Shown piece by piece: positions 13,911 to 24,167 of a stretch of 46,177 bases of DNA. Made by a program: the position numbers and the translations under genes. The notes beneath the pieces are model-generated. The model had not been told where the DNA came from. It did no database searches and was given only the letters and a program-made list of their open reading frames with translations. The stretch is taken from NCBI GenBank assembly GCA_038123275.1, contig JAYORG010000012.1, forward strand, positions 1 to 46,177. The letters are read 5' to 3'. The DNA is from CAJQHT01 sp038123275. Lineage in GTDB: Bacteria > Pseudomonadota > Alphaproteobacteria > Rickettsiales > UBA1997. Positions within the stretch are counted from its first letter, which is position 1. Each line of letters begins with the position of its first letter.

Positions 13911-16900
13911 CCAAAGGATTTTTCTTGTGTGTTGGTTTGGTCCATATCTTGTAGGCAAACAACATCAAATTCACCATTATCTGCTTTTATTTTTTCAATA
14001 GAGCGAGACATGCATTTAGCGGCATTCATGGTGGTGATACAGAAGATTTGATTCATTAATATTTCTCTTCTTAGATTAAAGCTTTTAGCAATGGATTTTT
14101 CGCCTTGAGTAGTATTTATAACTAAACTTACTTTTTTATTTTTTATTAAATCAATAACATTATAACCTTCTTGATCTTCTTTACTAACTTTATTTACTTT
14201 TATGTTATTTTCTTTAAGGAAATCAGCTGTAACAGGGGTTGCATGAATATTAAAGTTACATTTTTGTAATCTTTTAGCTACTTGTATTAAATCATCATTT
14301 TTATCCTGATCTTTAATTGAAATAAGCACATCACCTTCAGTGATAATTTGATGATTTGAAGCAATTTGGGCTTTAAGAAAAGCGATTTCAAAGCTTTTGT
14401 CTACACCCATTACTTCTCCGGTAGATCTCATTTCAGGGCCCAATAACACATCAACATTAGAAAACCTTACAAACGGGAATACCACTTCTTTTACTGAATA
14501 GTAATTATTACTGTAATTTGGAGTATTTTCTAAGTCAAATTTTGCTAAGTTAGGATCAACCATTATTAATGAAGCAATTTTAGCAACTGGTATACCAGTT
14601 GCCTTAGCAACGAAAGGTACTGTTCTTGATGCTCTTGGATTAACTTCAATAACATAGAGTTTATTATCTTTGAAAGCATATTGTACATTCATTAATCCTA
14701 CAACTTCTATGGTTTTAGCAAGTTTAATGGTACTTTCTTTGATTTCATCTATTTGCGCTTGGGTTAGAGAATATGGAGGTAAAGAACAAGCAGAATCACC
14801 TGAGTGAATACCAGCTTCTTCGATATGTTCCATTATACCAACAACATTTACAGTTTTGCCGTCAGATAAGGCATCAACATCAATTTCAATAGCATTTTCT
14901 AGGAATTTATCTATTAAAATAGGGCCATCAAGAATGAATTTGCTATTAATAGCAATATACTTATCTAAAGATTTTTTATCATATACTACTTCCATAGCTC
15001 TACCGCCAAGTACGTTACTTGGGCGTATTACTACTGGGTAGCCAATTTTTTCTACTAATGGTTCTATTTCATCTAATTTATGGCAAATGATATTTTTAGG
15101 TTGAACTAAATCGATATTATGAAGCAATTGTTGGAATCTTTCTCTATCTTCAGCTAAGTCAATTTTGTCGTAAGAAGTTCCTAAAATAGGAATACCAGCT
15201 TGATCTAAATATTTAGCTAATTTTAGAGAAGTTTGTCCACCAAATTGAACAATTACACCCATTAGATTACCTTTTTCTTGTTCTTTTTTAACCACAGAAA
15301 TTACATGTTCTGGTGTCATTGGTTCAAAATAAAGGCGATGGGAAGTATCATAATCTGTGGATACTGTTTCTGGATTGCAATTAATCATGATTGTTTCATA
15401 TCCAGCTTCAGAAAGAGCAAAAGCGGCATGTACACAAACATAGTCAAATTCTATTCCTTGACCAATTCTGTTTGGTCCTCCACCTAAGATAACAACTTTA
15501 TTGTTACTTGATACATTGGCTTCGCATTCTGCTTTATTGATGCCATCTCCTTCATAGCAAGAATACATGTAGTTAGTGAATGATTTAAATTCAGCTGAAC
15601 AAGTATCAACTCTTTTATAAACAGGAACTACGTCTAGCTGTTGTCTTAAATCTTCAACTTTAGTTCTATCCTGATTAGTAAGCTCACCTAATCTTTCGTC
15701 AGAGAAACCTAGTTTTTTTAGGTTTAACATTCCTATTTTATCAGTTGGCAAACCTTCTTTTTTAATTTTAGCTTCGGCGTCAACAATTTTTTTCACTTCT
15801 TTTACAAACCAAGGATCAAAATAAGTGGCTGTGCAGATATCTTCAACGCTAATATCAAAACGAAGAGCTTGAGCTATTTTTAAAATTCTATTTGGGGATA
15901 AATTAACCAAGTCTTTTTTGATAATTTCTTGATTTTGTGCTTTTGAGTTATTGTCATTTACACCTTCTATCTCAAATTCATTAAAGCCAGTAAGGCCAAT
16001 TTCCATTGAATATAAAGCTTTTTGTACACTCTCGGCAAAACTTCTGCCAATTGACATTGCTTCACCAACTGAGCGCATAGCACTTGATAATACAGGTTTT
16101 GTATCATTAAATTTTTCAAAAGTAAATCTTGGAATTTTAGTAACAACATAATCAATTGTTGGCTCAAAAGAAGCAGGCGTAACTTTAGTAATATCATTTT
16201 TGATTTCATCTAAAGTATAACCAACTGCAAGTAATGCTGCTACCTTAGCAATTGGGAAACCAGTTGCTTTTGATGCTAGGGCAGAAGATCTAGAAACTCT
16301 AGGATTCATTTCAATAACAACTAATCTACCATTTTTTGGATTAACTGCAAATTGTACGTTAGAACCACCAGTTTCAACGCCAATTTCTCTTAAAACAGCA
16401 ATTGAAGCATTACGCATTATTTGATATTCTTTATCAGTTAATGTTAGCGCTGGAGCAACAGTAATACTGTCTCCGGTATGAATACCCATAGGGTCAACAT
16501 TTTCAATAGAACAAACAATTATGGCATTATCATTTTTGTCACGGATAACTTCCATTTCATATTCTTTCCATCCTAATATTGATTCATCAATTTGAACTTC
16601 ATGAACTGGAGACATGGCAAGGCCATGATTTACTATTCTTTCAAATTCTTCTTTAGTTTGTGCAATACCGCCACCAGATCCACCAAGTGTAAATGAAGGG
16701 CGGATAATAGCTGGTAATCCTATTTCTTTTAATGCTTTTAGGGCATCTTCTTTGGAATTAACCACAGTATTTTTTGGAACTTCAAGACCAATTTTATCCA
16801 TGGCATCATTAAATTCCTGCCTGTCTTCTGCTTTTTTAATAGCTTTGGCATCAGCACCAATCATTTTAACGCCATATTTATCTAATATACCTCTTTTTTG

Positions 16901-17206
16901 TAATTCAAGAGCGCAGTTTAGACCGGTTTGACCACCTACTGTTGGTAGAATAGCGTCAGGTTTTTCTTTAGCAATAATTTTTGCAACTACTTGCGGAGTA
17001 ATAGGTTCAATGTAGGTTCTATCAGCTGTATTTTGGTCAGTCATGATAGTAGCAGGATTAGAATTAACCAAGATTACTTTATAGCCTTCTGCTTTTAATG
17101 CTTTACAGGCTTGAGTTCCTGAGTAATCAAACTCACAAGCTTGACCAATTACTATTGGCCCAGCTCCAATGACTATTATGGAATTGATATCTTTTAATTT
17201 TGGCAT
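13907..17206 (-). CDS. carB: Carbamoyl-phosphate synthase large subunit
   Basis: A 1099-residue enzyme subunit that makes carbamoyl phosphate from bicarbonate, ATP and ammonia channelled from CarA. Two homologous ATP-grasp halves are visible. The first has VIGAGPIVIGQACEFDYSGT near the N-terminus and RPSFTLGGSGGG at ~168. The second has ILGGGPNRIGQGIEFDY (~580) and RPSNVLGGRAMEVVYD (~719). Between them is the oligomerisation domain. The last ~140 residues form the MGS-like regulatory domain. The length is close to the E. coli protein. Its start overlaps the end of carA by 13 bp, so the pair is translationally coupled. It feeds pyrimidine synthesis together with pyrB nearby. Confidence 0.97.
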   Translation of the reverse strand: MPKLKDINSIIVIGAGPIVIGQACEFDYSGTQACKALKAEGYKVILVNSNPATIMTDQNTADRTYIEPITPQVVAKIIAKEKPDAILPTVGGQTGLNCALELQKRGILDKYGVKMIGADAKAIKKAEDRQEFNDAMDKIGLEVPKNTVVNSKEDALKALKEIGLPAIIRPSFTLGGSGGGIAQTKEEFERIVNHGLAMSPVHEVQIDESILGWKEYEMEVIRDKNDNAIIVCSIENVDPMGIHTGDSITVAPALTLTDKEYQIMRNASIAVLREIGVETGGSNVQFAVNPKNGRLVVIEMNPRVSRSSALASKATGFPIAKVAALLAVGYTLDEIKNDITKVTPASFEPTIDYVVTKIPRFTFEKFNDTKPVLSSAMRSVGEAMSIGRSFAESVQKALYSMEIGLTGFNEFEIEGVNDNNSKAQNQEIIKKDLVNLSPNRILKIAQALRFDISVEDICTATYFDPWFVKEVKKIVDAEAKIKKEGLPTDKIGMLNLKKLGFSDERLGELTNQDRTKVEDLRQQLDVVPVYKRVDTCSAEFKSFTNYMYSCYEGDGINKAECEANVSSNNKVVILGGGPNRIGQGIEFDYVCVHAAFALSEAGYETIMINCNPETVSTDYDTSHRLYFEPMTPEHVISVVKKEQEKGNLMGVIVQFGGQTSLKLAKYLDQAGIPILGTSYDKIDLAEDRERFQQLLHNIDLVQPKNIICHKLDEIEPLVEKIGYPVVIRPSNVLGGRAMEVVYDKKSLDKYIAINSKFILDGPILIDKFLENAIEIDVDALSDGKTVNVVGIMEHIEEAGIHSGDSACSLPPYSLTQAQIDEIKESTIKLAKTIEVVGLMNVQYAFKDNKLYVIEVNPRASRTVPFVAKATGIPVAKIASLIMVDPNLAKFDLENTPNYSNNYYSVKEVVFPFVRFSNVDVLLGPEMRSTGEVMGVDKSFEIAFLKAQIASNHQIITEGDVLISIKDQDKNDDLIQVAKRLQKCNFNIHATPVTADFLKENNIKVNKVSKEDQEGYNVIDLIKNKKVSLVINTTQGEKSIAKSFNLRREILMNQIFCITTMNAAKCMSRSIEKIKADNGEFDVVCLQDMDQTNTQEKSFG

Positions 17207-18369
17207 TTAGATTTTTCAATTAGTGTTGCAAATTTTTCAAATAAATATCTGCTATCATGAGGTCCAGGTGAACTTTCTGGGTGATATTGTACGCAAAATA
17301 CTGGCTTATCTTTTAATTCTATTCCTTGAACTGTGTTATCAAATAATGACAAATGAGATATTCGGACATTATCAGGTACATTTTTTTTAGAAACACAAAA
17401 ACCATGATTTTGACTGGTGATTTCTACATTACCAGTTGATAGATTTTTTACTGGGTGATTAGCGCCTCTATGCCCTTGATGCATTTTTATTGTATCAAGA
17501 CCTATTGTAATAGAAAGCAATTGATGACCCATACATATACCAAACATTGGTACATTAGTGTCAAGAAGCTCTTTAATAATAGGTGATGCATATTTAGCAG
17601 TTGCAAATGGATCCCCAGGACCATTGGATAAGAAAATTCCATCTGGATTGTAAGACATAATGTCTTTGGATGAAGTATTTGATGGCACTACTTGGATGTC
17701 AAAGCCTTTATTGGCAAGAGATCTAAGTATATTGTTTTTTATGCCATAGTCAATAACAACAATTTTATATTTTTTCTTATTTTGGGATAATGTTTCATAT
17801 TCTTTTTGCCCTAAAGACCAGTATTTTTCTTCCCAATTATGTGGTTTTTTTGTAGAAACATCAGAGGTAAGTTCTGCACCTTTTAATGTAGGCAAGTTAG
17901 TAATTTTATTAATTAATTTATCTGTGTCAATTTCTTCACCTTCTTTAACGCTGGAAATAATAATGTTTCTAGCGCCATTTTCTCTAATATTTGTAGTTAG
18001 GCTTCTAGTATCAATGCCACATATTCCAGTCAATTTATTATTTATTAACCATTCATTTAGATGAATTTGGCTGCGAAAGTTAGAATCATCAGTAATATCT
18101 TCTCTAATAACCAAGCCTTTGCAGCTTATTTTAGATGCTTCATTATCTTCAATGTTGCAGCCAACATTACCAATATGAGGGAAGGTAAATATAATTATTT
18201 GTCCAGCATAAGAAGGGTCAGTTAAAATTTCTTGATAGCCAGTAATGGAAGTGTTAAAGCATACTTCTCCGGTGGTTTCTCCGGTGATCCCTATACCTTT
18301 GCCAAAAAAATATTTACCATCTGACAGGCACAAAACGGCGTTAATATTATCATCTGCAGTTAATTTCAT
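17194..18369 (-). CDS. carA: Carbamoyl-phosphate synthase small subunit
   Basis: A 391-residue glutamine amidotransferase subunit that releases ammonia from glutamine for CarB. The N-terminal CarA-specific domain has FNTSITGYQEILTDPSYAGQ. The C-terminal class I GATase domain has FLSNGPGDP, the nucleophile elbow MFGICMGHQLL, and the HPE catalytic pair in VQYHPESSPGPHDS. All three catalytic residues (Cys, His, Glu) are present. It is the first gene of the carAB operon on the minus strand. The upstream 400 bp contain a short perfect palindrome and the second palindromic repeat element, and then pyrB in the opposite direction. No PyrR-type leader or attenuator was recognised. Confidence 0.97.
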   Translation of the reverse strand: MKLTADDNINAVLCLSDGKYFFGKGIGITGETTGEVCFNTSITGYQEILTDPSYAGQIIIFTFPHIGNVGCNIEDNEASKISCKGLVIREDITDDSNFRSQIHLNEWLINNKLTGICGIDTRSLTTNIRENGARNIIISSVKEGEEIDTDKLINKITNLPTLKGAELTSDVSTKKPHNWEEKYWSLGQKEYETLSQNKKKYKIVVIDYGIKNNILRSLANKGFDIQVVPSNTSSKDIMSYNPDGIFLSNGPGDPFATAKYASPIIKELLDTNVPMFGICMGHQLLSITIGLDTIKMHQGHRGANHPVKNLSTGNVEITSQNHGFCVSKKNVPDNVRISHLSLFDNTVQGIELKDKPVFCVQYHPESSPGPHDSRYLFEKFATLIEKSKCQN

Positions 18370-18455
18370 GTTAATTAATTTTCAATTGAATAGTGCAATA
18401 ATTTATTTTGCTATTTGTTATCTACCGGGCAATTGTTTGGAACTTCATCCTTACT

Positions 18456-18467
18456 TGACCTAGGTCA
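18456..18467. promoter_or_regulatory. 12-bp perfect palindrome upstream of carA
   Basis: TGACCTAGGTCA is a perfect dyad 87 bp before the carA start, in otherwise AT-rich intergenic DNA. It could be a regulator site for carAB. No regulator is identified. Confidence 0.35.
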
Positions 18468-18530
18468 TTTTATGTGAATAAATTTAAGTATCAACTTTAA
18501 TTTAATAAAAGTAGAGTTTACGTATATTAT

Positions 18531-18687
18531 ACCAATCCCATTAAATAACTTGTGTTTTATTTGAATCATTTTTGGTAAATTAGAATAATTATAAATTCAA
18601 GGTATATACTGATACCATGAATTTATAATCATCCAAATTTCCTCAAAACTAATTTAAATAAAACGCAAGTTATTTAATGGGATTGTT
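18531..18687. repeat. Palindromic repeat element, copy B (~157 bp)
   Basis: Inverted arms 18533-18567 and 18651-18685 (35 positions) have only three differences, two of which are G-T wobble pairs. The inner stem is centred on GGTAT/ATACC (18601-18615). The central sequence matches copy A at 379-538, but the outer arms (CAATCCCATTAAATAACTTG) are different in sequence. The inner stem also differs by paired changes. It lies between the divergent carA and pyrB genes. Confidence 0.85.
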
Positions 18688-18772
18688 ATTAGTGCTCATA
18701 CAAAGGTTTGGAAGCATAATTGACTTGACTTTGTTGTAGTTATTTTGATAGTTATCTTAAATAGGAATAAGC

Positions 18773-19750
18773 TTGTCAAAGAGGCTGTTGAGAATAGATA
18801 ATTATTATATTATGGGTATGACTAAACTTTCATTTAAGCATTTGATAAGTGTTGATCAAATCAAAAAAGAGGATATTAATAAGATTCTTTTTTCTGCTGA
18901 AAAATATAGTCAAAAAGTAAAAAATAAGGTTAGAAGCAATAGTGAATGTTCTGGGTATATTTTAGCAACATTATTTTTTGAACCAAGTACTAGAACTAGA
19001 TTCTCATTTGAGTCTGCCATGCTTAGGTTAGGTGGTCAAATTATTACCCTTGAACATGGCTTCTTTTCTTCTGTTAAAAAAGGGGAGTCTTTGTCTGATA
19101 TGAGTCATGTTGTTAGTAAATATGCTGATTTAATTGTAATAAGACATCCAAAAATGGGTAGTGCTATGGAATTTTCTAAAAATTCTGATGTTCCCGTTAT
19201 TAACGGTGGGGATGGAGCAAATGAGCATCCAACTCAATCCTTAGCAGATATTTATACCATATATGAAGAAAAAAATAGATTAGATAATCTTACTATTGGA
19301 GTATTAGGAGACTTAAAATATAGTCGCACGGTTTATTCATTATTAAGATTAATAGCCCTTTATCCAAATAATAAGATTGTTTTAATATCTCATCCATTAG
19401 TTAATATGCAAAAAGATAGAAAGACAAAACTTGAAAAGATGGGATGTAAAATTGTAGAGACTCAAAGTTTGGAAGAGGTCAAAAAAGATTTAGATATTTT
19501 ATATGTTACAAGAGTACAAAGAGAGCGTTTTACTAAGGAATCTGAATTTGAAGAAGTTAAAAATAAATATTGTATAGATCCAAAAATCTTAGAAGGCACC
19601 AAGAAGGATTTAACAATTATGCATGCTCTTCCTAGAGTTGATGAAATTAGCGTTGAGGTTGATAAATTGCCACAAGCTAAATATTTTGATCAAGCTCAAA
19701 ATGCTGTTTTTGTTAGGATGGCTTTATTAGATTTAATGAAAGATGGTTAG
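18773..19750 (+). CDS. pyrB: Aspartate carbamoyltransferase catalytic subunit
   Basis: Condenses carbamoyl phosphate with aspartate, the committed step of pyrimidine synthesis. The carbamoyl-phosphate motif FFEPSTRTRFSFESAM, the 80s-loop KKGESLSDMSHVVS, the NGGDGANEHPTQSLADIYTI motif, and HALPRVDEIS (substrate-binding HxLPR) are all present. No regulatory-subunit gene (pyrI) follows. The start is uncertain. TTG 18773 has an AGGA ribosome site 6 nt upstream and gives 325 aa. ATG 18812 or 18818 gives 312 or 310 aa, the usual family N-terminus, but has no clear ribosome site. It is divergent from carAB with palindromic repeat copy B in between. Confidence 0.96.
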   Translation: MSKRLLRIDNYYIMGMTKLSFKHLISVDQIKKEDINKILFSAEKYSQKVKNKVRSNSECSGYILATLFFEPSTRTRFSFESAMLRLGGQIITLEHGFFSSVKKGESLSDMSHVVSKYADLIVIRHPKMGSAMEFSKNSDVPVINGGDGANEHPTQSLADIYTIYEEKNRLDNLTIGVLGDLKYSRTVYSLLRLIALYPNNKIVLISHPLVNMQKDRKTKLEKMGCKIVETQSLEEVKKDLDILYVTRVQRERFTKESEFEEVKNKYCIDPKILEGTKKDLTIMHALPRVDEISVEVDKLPQAKYFDQAQNAVFVRMALLDLMKDG

Positions 19751-19808
19751 GATATATAATTATCTAGCTTATAAGCTATAACTTGTAAAACTTCAATAGT
19801 TGGCTGTA

Positions 19809-20012
19809 TTAACGACCTTTACTCTCACCTAGTAGTTTTTCTACATCGGTATTTGTTAATGTTACAACATATTTTTTGTTATCACTTTTTACTTTTTTTC
19901 CAAGGCGATTTGCAATTTTATTTGCTTTGCAGTGTTTTAAAAAAGAAACGGCATCACTTTTATTATCAAATGAAATTTTTAATGAATCTTGTAGATATTC
20001 TTCTCTAGTCAA
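19809..20012 (-). CDS. Small hypothetical protein (67 aa)
   Basis: Basic, soluble 67-residue protein with no recognised domain: KISFDNKSDAVSFLKHCKAN near the start and KKYVVTLTNTDVEKLLGES near the end. The alternation suggests an alpha/beta mini-domain. It starts with TTG, with GGAAGGG just upstream, and no ATG is available in frame. It lies alone between pyrB (convergent) and the broken LRR gene on the same strand. Codon use looks like that of its neighbours. It could be a real small gene; the function is unknown. Confidence 0.5.
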   Translation of the reverse strand: MTREEYLQDSLKISFDNKSDAVSFLKHCKANKIANRLGKKVKSDNKKYVVTLTNTDVEKLLGESKGR

Positions 20013-20096
20013 ACCCTTCCTTTTTCTTTTGGTAATTTATTTAACATTGCATATTGGGTCTAAGTAAAACTCATTTATGTACTTAAAAAGCTTAGA

Positions 20097-22486
20097 TTAT
20101 AGCGATGTGCTTACTAAATCTGTGGCATTGGCTTTTCTTGTTAATGGAGCAGGAGTCCTAACATTGTTGGCTTTGGTATTTTGGGGGTTGTCATTACCCC
20201 ATGCTGTTTTTGAAGTTGGCTTTTTGCGTTTTCTGCTTCTTTTTTTTGGTTTGCTTATTATTTCTTGATCAACTGTTATTAATGCTCGTTTATTTTTACG
20301 AGACTTTTTTTTGAGTGTTTCAATTTCTTGTTTAGCTTCTTGTAATTCCTTTTGTAGTTTTTCTCTTTCTTGTTTTGAGTGACTATTATCTTCTTTCATT
20401 TCCTTCTTAAATGCATTTAGTTCTCTTTGAAAGTTTAATTGCATTTCTTTAAGGGTAGATTGTGTTGCAAAGCTATTAAGATTTAATGGTAATGTGCGAG
20501 ATTTTGTGTCTGAATTGTAATTTGGTCTATTATTTACTGCAGTTGTTTTATATCCAGCAGATTTCATAAAAGCACCTACGGTGGATCTTATGGAAGCATC
20601 TGCATCATGTTCATCAATGGTAATTTCTTGTTTTTGAAATTTTGTAAAAATATTGCTTATGTCAGCTTCAGCTAATTTGCAAACAGCTTGTTCTTTATTT
20701 TTATTTCTGTCACTTTGTGCAATTATTTTTTTTCCTGTGTTAGCAGTAGCAAAAGTATTTTCTATTTCTGCTTCTTTAAAAATAGTCATTCTAGCAGCTA
20801 TGTCACTTAATACCTGTTGACTATTTTGATAATTAGGAAAGTCAACAAGATTATTTATGGCGTTCATTATTGGTATTAATCTTTGTTTTAGCAAAGCTTC
20901 TTGAGTTCTTGAGGTTATTTCTGTAACAGCATGATTTACAAAACTACCCCCTGGCACAAGTTCAAGAAATGTTTGAGCAACATCTTGTGTTAATGACCCT
21001 ATATTTAAGGCAAAAACATCACTTGATGCTGTTTTTGCGGCAATAAGCAATTGTTCTAATGCATTACATAATGTTTTATAATGAATTTTTAATGCTTTTG
21101 ATTTTTTTATTTTAGATGGTAGCTTATTTTGTGTGCTTGCATTTTTTACAAATTGGTTAAGAATTGCATCAAGATCTGCTATTTTCTTTTTTAGGGTTGC
21201 CAATTGATCTTGAGAATTTTCACTTCTACTAACTATTCTGGTAACAGTTTCTCTTCTAAGTGCTACACCGCCTCTGGGTCTAGTGATCATAAACTCATCA
21301 ATTTGCGTATCTACAGATGGTGTGGTGTTTGAAGAGTTATTTTTGCCAGTTTTTGTATCTCTTTGATTTAAGATCTTGTTTATTTTTTTTAAAATATTGC
21401 TATTTTGGTTTGTAATAGATGAGCATTTTAAACTAACTATATGTTGGTTATTTTTTAAAGCATTTGATATTTTAACTAAATGTTGTTCTGTAAGGTTAGT
21501 ATTGCTTAAATCTATTTTAGTTAAATGGCGATTATTTTTTTGAATAATTTCAATTATTGTTTCTAATTCTGTATCTCCTAATTTGTTTGAGGATAAGTTT
21601 AAGCTTTGTAGTTTGTTGGCTTTTTTTATTTTATTTAGAACTTCTGAGTTTATATTATTGCCAGATAAGTCTAGGTGAATTACTTTTTTTATTGTCAAAG
21701 CGTCTAATATTGCAAGAAGCTCTTTTGTTTGTAATTGATTATAGCCTAAATTTAGACTCTTTATTTTTGATAGATTAAAGGATGTTTTGTCAATTAGTTT
21801 GTTAATTCTATTTTCTTGTTCTTCTGTTGCTTTTTGGTCCTGGATAGTAGAAATACTTCCATGAAAAACTGCTTTAGATCTACCTCTTGTAGGAATTTCT
21901 GGTGTCTTGCTTTCATCTTGTTTTTTGGTAAAAAAGGATTTTTCTAAAACACCAGTTAAATTTAATTCAGTAATTTTACTTTGCCCTATTGCTAATAATA
22001 AAGGTTTTAGACCATTTTTTCCTGGTTAACATATTCTAAATTTAAATTTGTTAAGAAATTACTATGAGATACAAAATCTGCCAGTTTAACGCCTGGTATA
22101 TTATTATATCCCAAATTTATTTTTTGTAATCCTTCAATATTTTTTTTTCTAAAAGTGTCTTGTCTTATTTTTAAGAGTTCAAGTAAATCCGAAATATCTA
22201 AGCCATCTTTTATGCCTATGTCTGTATGAGATAGATCTATGTCAGATAATTTATTCTCTAATAACATGATAAATCTTAATGAGTCTAATAAAAATTTATC
22301 AAGATTTATGCCTTTTAAGCTTAGTTTTGTAATATTTTATGAGCCATTGACTAATTCAATCATGGTCTTGTAAGCATTGTATTGAGGAGTATTTTTCTGT
22401 AATTTTATTTGTAAATTTCTAATGTATAGAGAAATTACTTTTTTGAATTCTTTTTGTGCATCTTTGGAAGTTGTATTTTTTGACAT
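20097..22486 (-). pseudogene. LRR protein gene with in-frame stop and frameshift
   Basis: One long LRR protein gene is broken in two places. ATG 22486 opens a frame (MSKNTTSKDAQKEFKK...) that meets TAA at 22339-22337. The same frame continues after it with NITKLSLKGINLDKF and LRRs down to about 22021. There, one A seems missing from an A6 run, and the reading shifts to a frame that continues through KNGLKPLLLAIGQ without a stop to 20097. LRR units include LQKINLGYNNIPG, IKSLNLGYNQLQT, VIHLDLSGNNINS and LQSLNLSSNKLGD. The C-terminal ~400 residues have a helical domain, a coiled coil (~EREKLQKELQEAKQEIETL) and a basic tail (KPKKRSRKRKKP). Decay is likely, although homopolymer sequencing error could explain the frameshift. 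Confidence 0.75.
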
Positions 22487-22563
22487 AATGTAATTAATTT
22501 AAATTGGTACATTTATGTCTAGTATGGCATTTTTTTTGTATAATGTCAACTATACTTAAATTA

Positions 22564-22632
22564 GGTCTTACACAAAACGGTCTTTTTTGGTGATTTTTAA
22601 TCCCTCAAAAAATTTTTATTTTGCGTAAGTCC
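22564..22632. repeat. Small inverted-repeat element (69 bp)
   Basis: GGTCTTACACAAAA (22564-22577) pairs with TTTTGCGTAAGTCC (22619-22632) at 12 of 14 positions, with an inner T-run/A-run stem. Its right end, read inward, begins GGACTTACGCAAAA. That shares GACTTAYGCAA with the element at 36039-36133, suggesting a small MITE family. It lies between the LRR pseudogene and the methyltransferase gene. Confidence 0.6.
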
Positions 22633-22713
22633 TGTGTGTCTATCTTGTAAAGTGGATGTGCCATTAAAGCTTTCCAGTGAGCTAAAAAGCATAATTTGGG
22701 ATAGGATTTAGCA

Positions 22714-23760
22714 TTATTTATAAGCAATTGCGGCACTGCATGGTCCATTTAAATGTAATACTTCATATCTTTTAAAGCCAGCTTCTTGGCACCATTTCCA
22801 GAAATCAGATCCTGTGTAATCAAAGGCATCACCAATTTCAATGAGCATGTTTAATGACATCATCATGCCAAAAGCATTTTCCTTTCTGTCGTCATCAATT
22901 AAGTTTTCAATGGCCACTAAAGCGCCGCCTTCGGGTAGGGCGTCATAGGCTAAGCGAATGATATGCTTCTTTTTTTCTAAATTCCAGTCATGTAAAATTA
23001 AACTCATAGTGATGATATCAGCTTTTGGTAAATTATCTGTTAGAAAATCACCTGAAACAATATTAACTTTGTTTGACTGATTATCTTTATCAATCCATTT
23101 TTGTGCTATTGGAGCTACTACTGGTAAATCAAATGTTATACACTCAATATTTTGATGTTGTTTTGCTACAATTGATGACAATAAACCAGTAGCCCCACCA
23201 ACATCTAAAAGAGTTTTGTAGTTTGCAAAATCAAACTTGTCAGCAAATGCTTGGAAGTTAGCAAATGAAATACCTCTCATTGCATCCATAAACTCCTCAA
23301 GTTTATTTGGATCTGAGTATAGTTCTTCAAAGACAGATTTTTGGTTATGTTTAGTTTCATTTTGGGGTTTTCCTGTTTTTAAAGCTTCGTCAAGATCACT
23401 CCAATATTTAAATAAACGATTATTAGCCATTTCTAAAATACCACCAATGTAAGAAGGTTTATTTTTATCAAGAAAGAAATCTGTATCTTTAGTGTTTGAG
23501 TAAAGAGCAGTGGGGCCAGTTCCTTCTTTATTTAAGAAGCTAAGAGCTGTTAAGCTATCAAAAAAATCCCAGATACCTCTTTCATGCAAACCAAATTCTT
23601 TGCCAAGAGATTCTCCAGTGGTTGGTTTATTTGCTAATTTAGTAAAAACTCCCATATTAACTGCTGTTAAAAGAACTTTTGATTCCCAAAATCCAAATCC
23701 AGTTTTAAGGATGTTTTCAGGAGAGGCTGTTTGTGTTTTAATGTTAGCTATTGTGCTCAT
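22714..23760 (-). CDS. SAM-dependent O-methyltransferase, acetylserotonin/hydroxyneurosporene type
   Basis: A 348-residue enzyme of the Methyltransf_2 family. The N-terminal ~110 residues form the winged-helix dimerisation domain (LTAVNMGVFTKLANKPTTGESLGKEFGL). The Rossmann-like domain follows with the SAM motif LLDVGGATGLLSSIVAKQ (~184-201). FDLPVVAPIAQ, GDFLTDNLPKADIITMSLILHDW (with the family's catalytic-type His in LHDW) and ALVAIENLIDDD come next. The substrate is unknown; family members methylate hydroxyls on small aromatic or isoprenoid compounds. It lies 75 bp downstream of the ArsR gene on the same strand, so it may be controlled by that regulator. It appears intact and of full family length. 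Confidence 0.88.
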   Translation of the reverse strand: MSTIANIKTQTASPENILKTGFGFWESKVLLTAVNMGVFTKLANKPTTGESLGKEFGLHERGIWDFFDSLTALSFLNKEGTGPTALYSNTKDTDFFLDKNKPSYIGGILEMANNRLFKYWSDLDEALKTGKPQNETKHNQKSVFEELYSDPNKLEEFMDAMRGISFANFQAFADKFDFANYKTLLDVGGATGLLSSIVAKQHQNIECITFDLPVVAPIAQKWIDKDNQSNKVNIVSGDFLTDNLPKADIITMSLILHDWNLEKKKHIIRLAYDALPEGGALVAIENLIDDDRKENAFGMMMSLNMLIEIGDAFDYTGSDFWKWCQEAGFKRYEVLHLNGPCSAAIAYK

Positions 23761-23835
23761 GTTTATTGTTTGGTTATTTTTAATAAAGTATCCTGATTTT
23801 ACAGATAATTAAAGGGGAGTGTAATTTGTAATATT

Positions 23836-24156
23836 TTATTTACAAATATTAATATCCAAACAGTCTATTTTGTCATTATTACAACAATTTTCAAACAGAA
23901 AACCTACAAGATCTTTAATAGTTTTATAATTTGCGTAATAGATTAATTCTCTACCATTTTTTTTACTATTAATTAAGTTAGCTTTTTTTAGTCCGTTAAG
24001 ATGAAAGGATAGTTTATTTGGTTTGATGTCTAATTTATTTGCAATATATCCAGGATTTAAACCATTTTTACCAGCTTGTACTAGCATTCTAAATATAGGT
24101 AATCTAATATCACTTCCCAGTATACTTAATAAATTTACAGCTATTTTATTATTCAT
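23836..24156 (-). CDS. ArsR-family transcriptional regulator
   Basis: A 106-residue winged-helix repressor. ILGSDIRLPIFRMLVQAG is the first helix pair. GYIANKLDIKPNKLSFHLNGLKKANLI is the recognition region in the usual ArsR pattern (LSxHLxxLxxAxLI), followed by the beta-wing KKNGRELIYYAN. A Cys-rich tail (ENCCNNDKIDC...NIC) could bind a thiophilic ligand such as arsenite or a soft metal. It is divergent from pstS. Two identical-type dyads in the shared 104-bp region suggest that it regulates both directions. It probably senses metal or metalloid and not phosphate itself, which is inference. Confidence 0.88.
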   Translation of the reverse strand: MNNKIAVNLLSILGSDIRLPIFRMLVQAGKNGLNPGYIANKLDIKPNKLSFHLNGLKKANLINSKKNGRELIYYANYKTIKDLVGFLFENCCNNDKIDCLDINICK

Positions 24157-24167
24157 TATTTTAATTA

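Noticed and set aside
15278..15487. Plus-strand open frames inside carB and other genes
   Set aside because: They lie entirely opposite well-conserved coding sequence and have no family features; they are shadows of the real genes.
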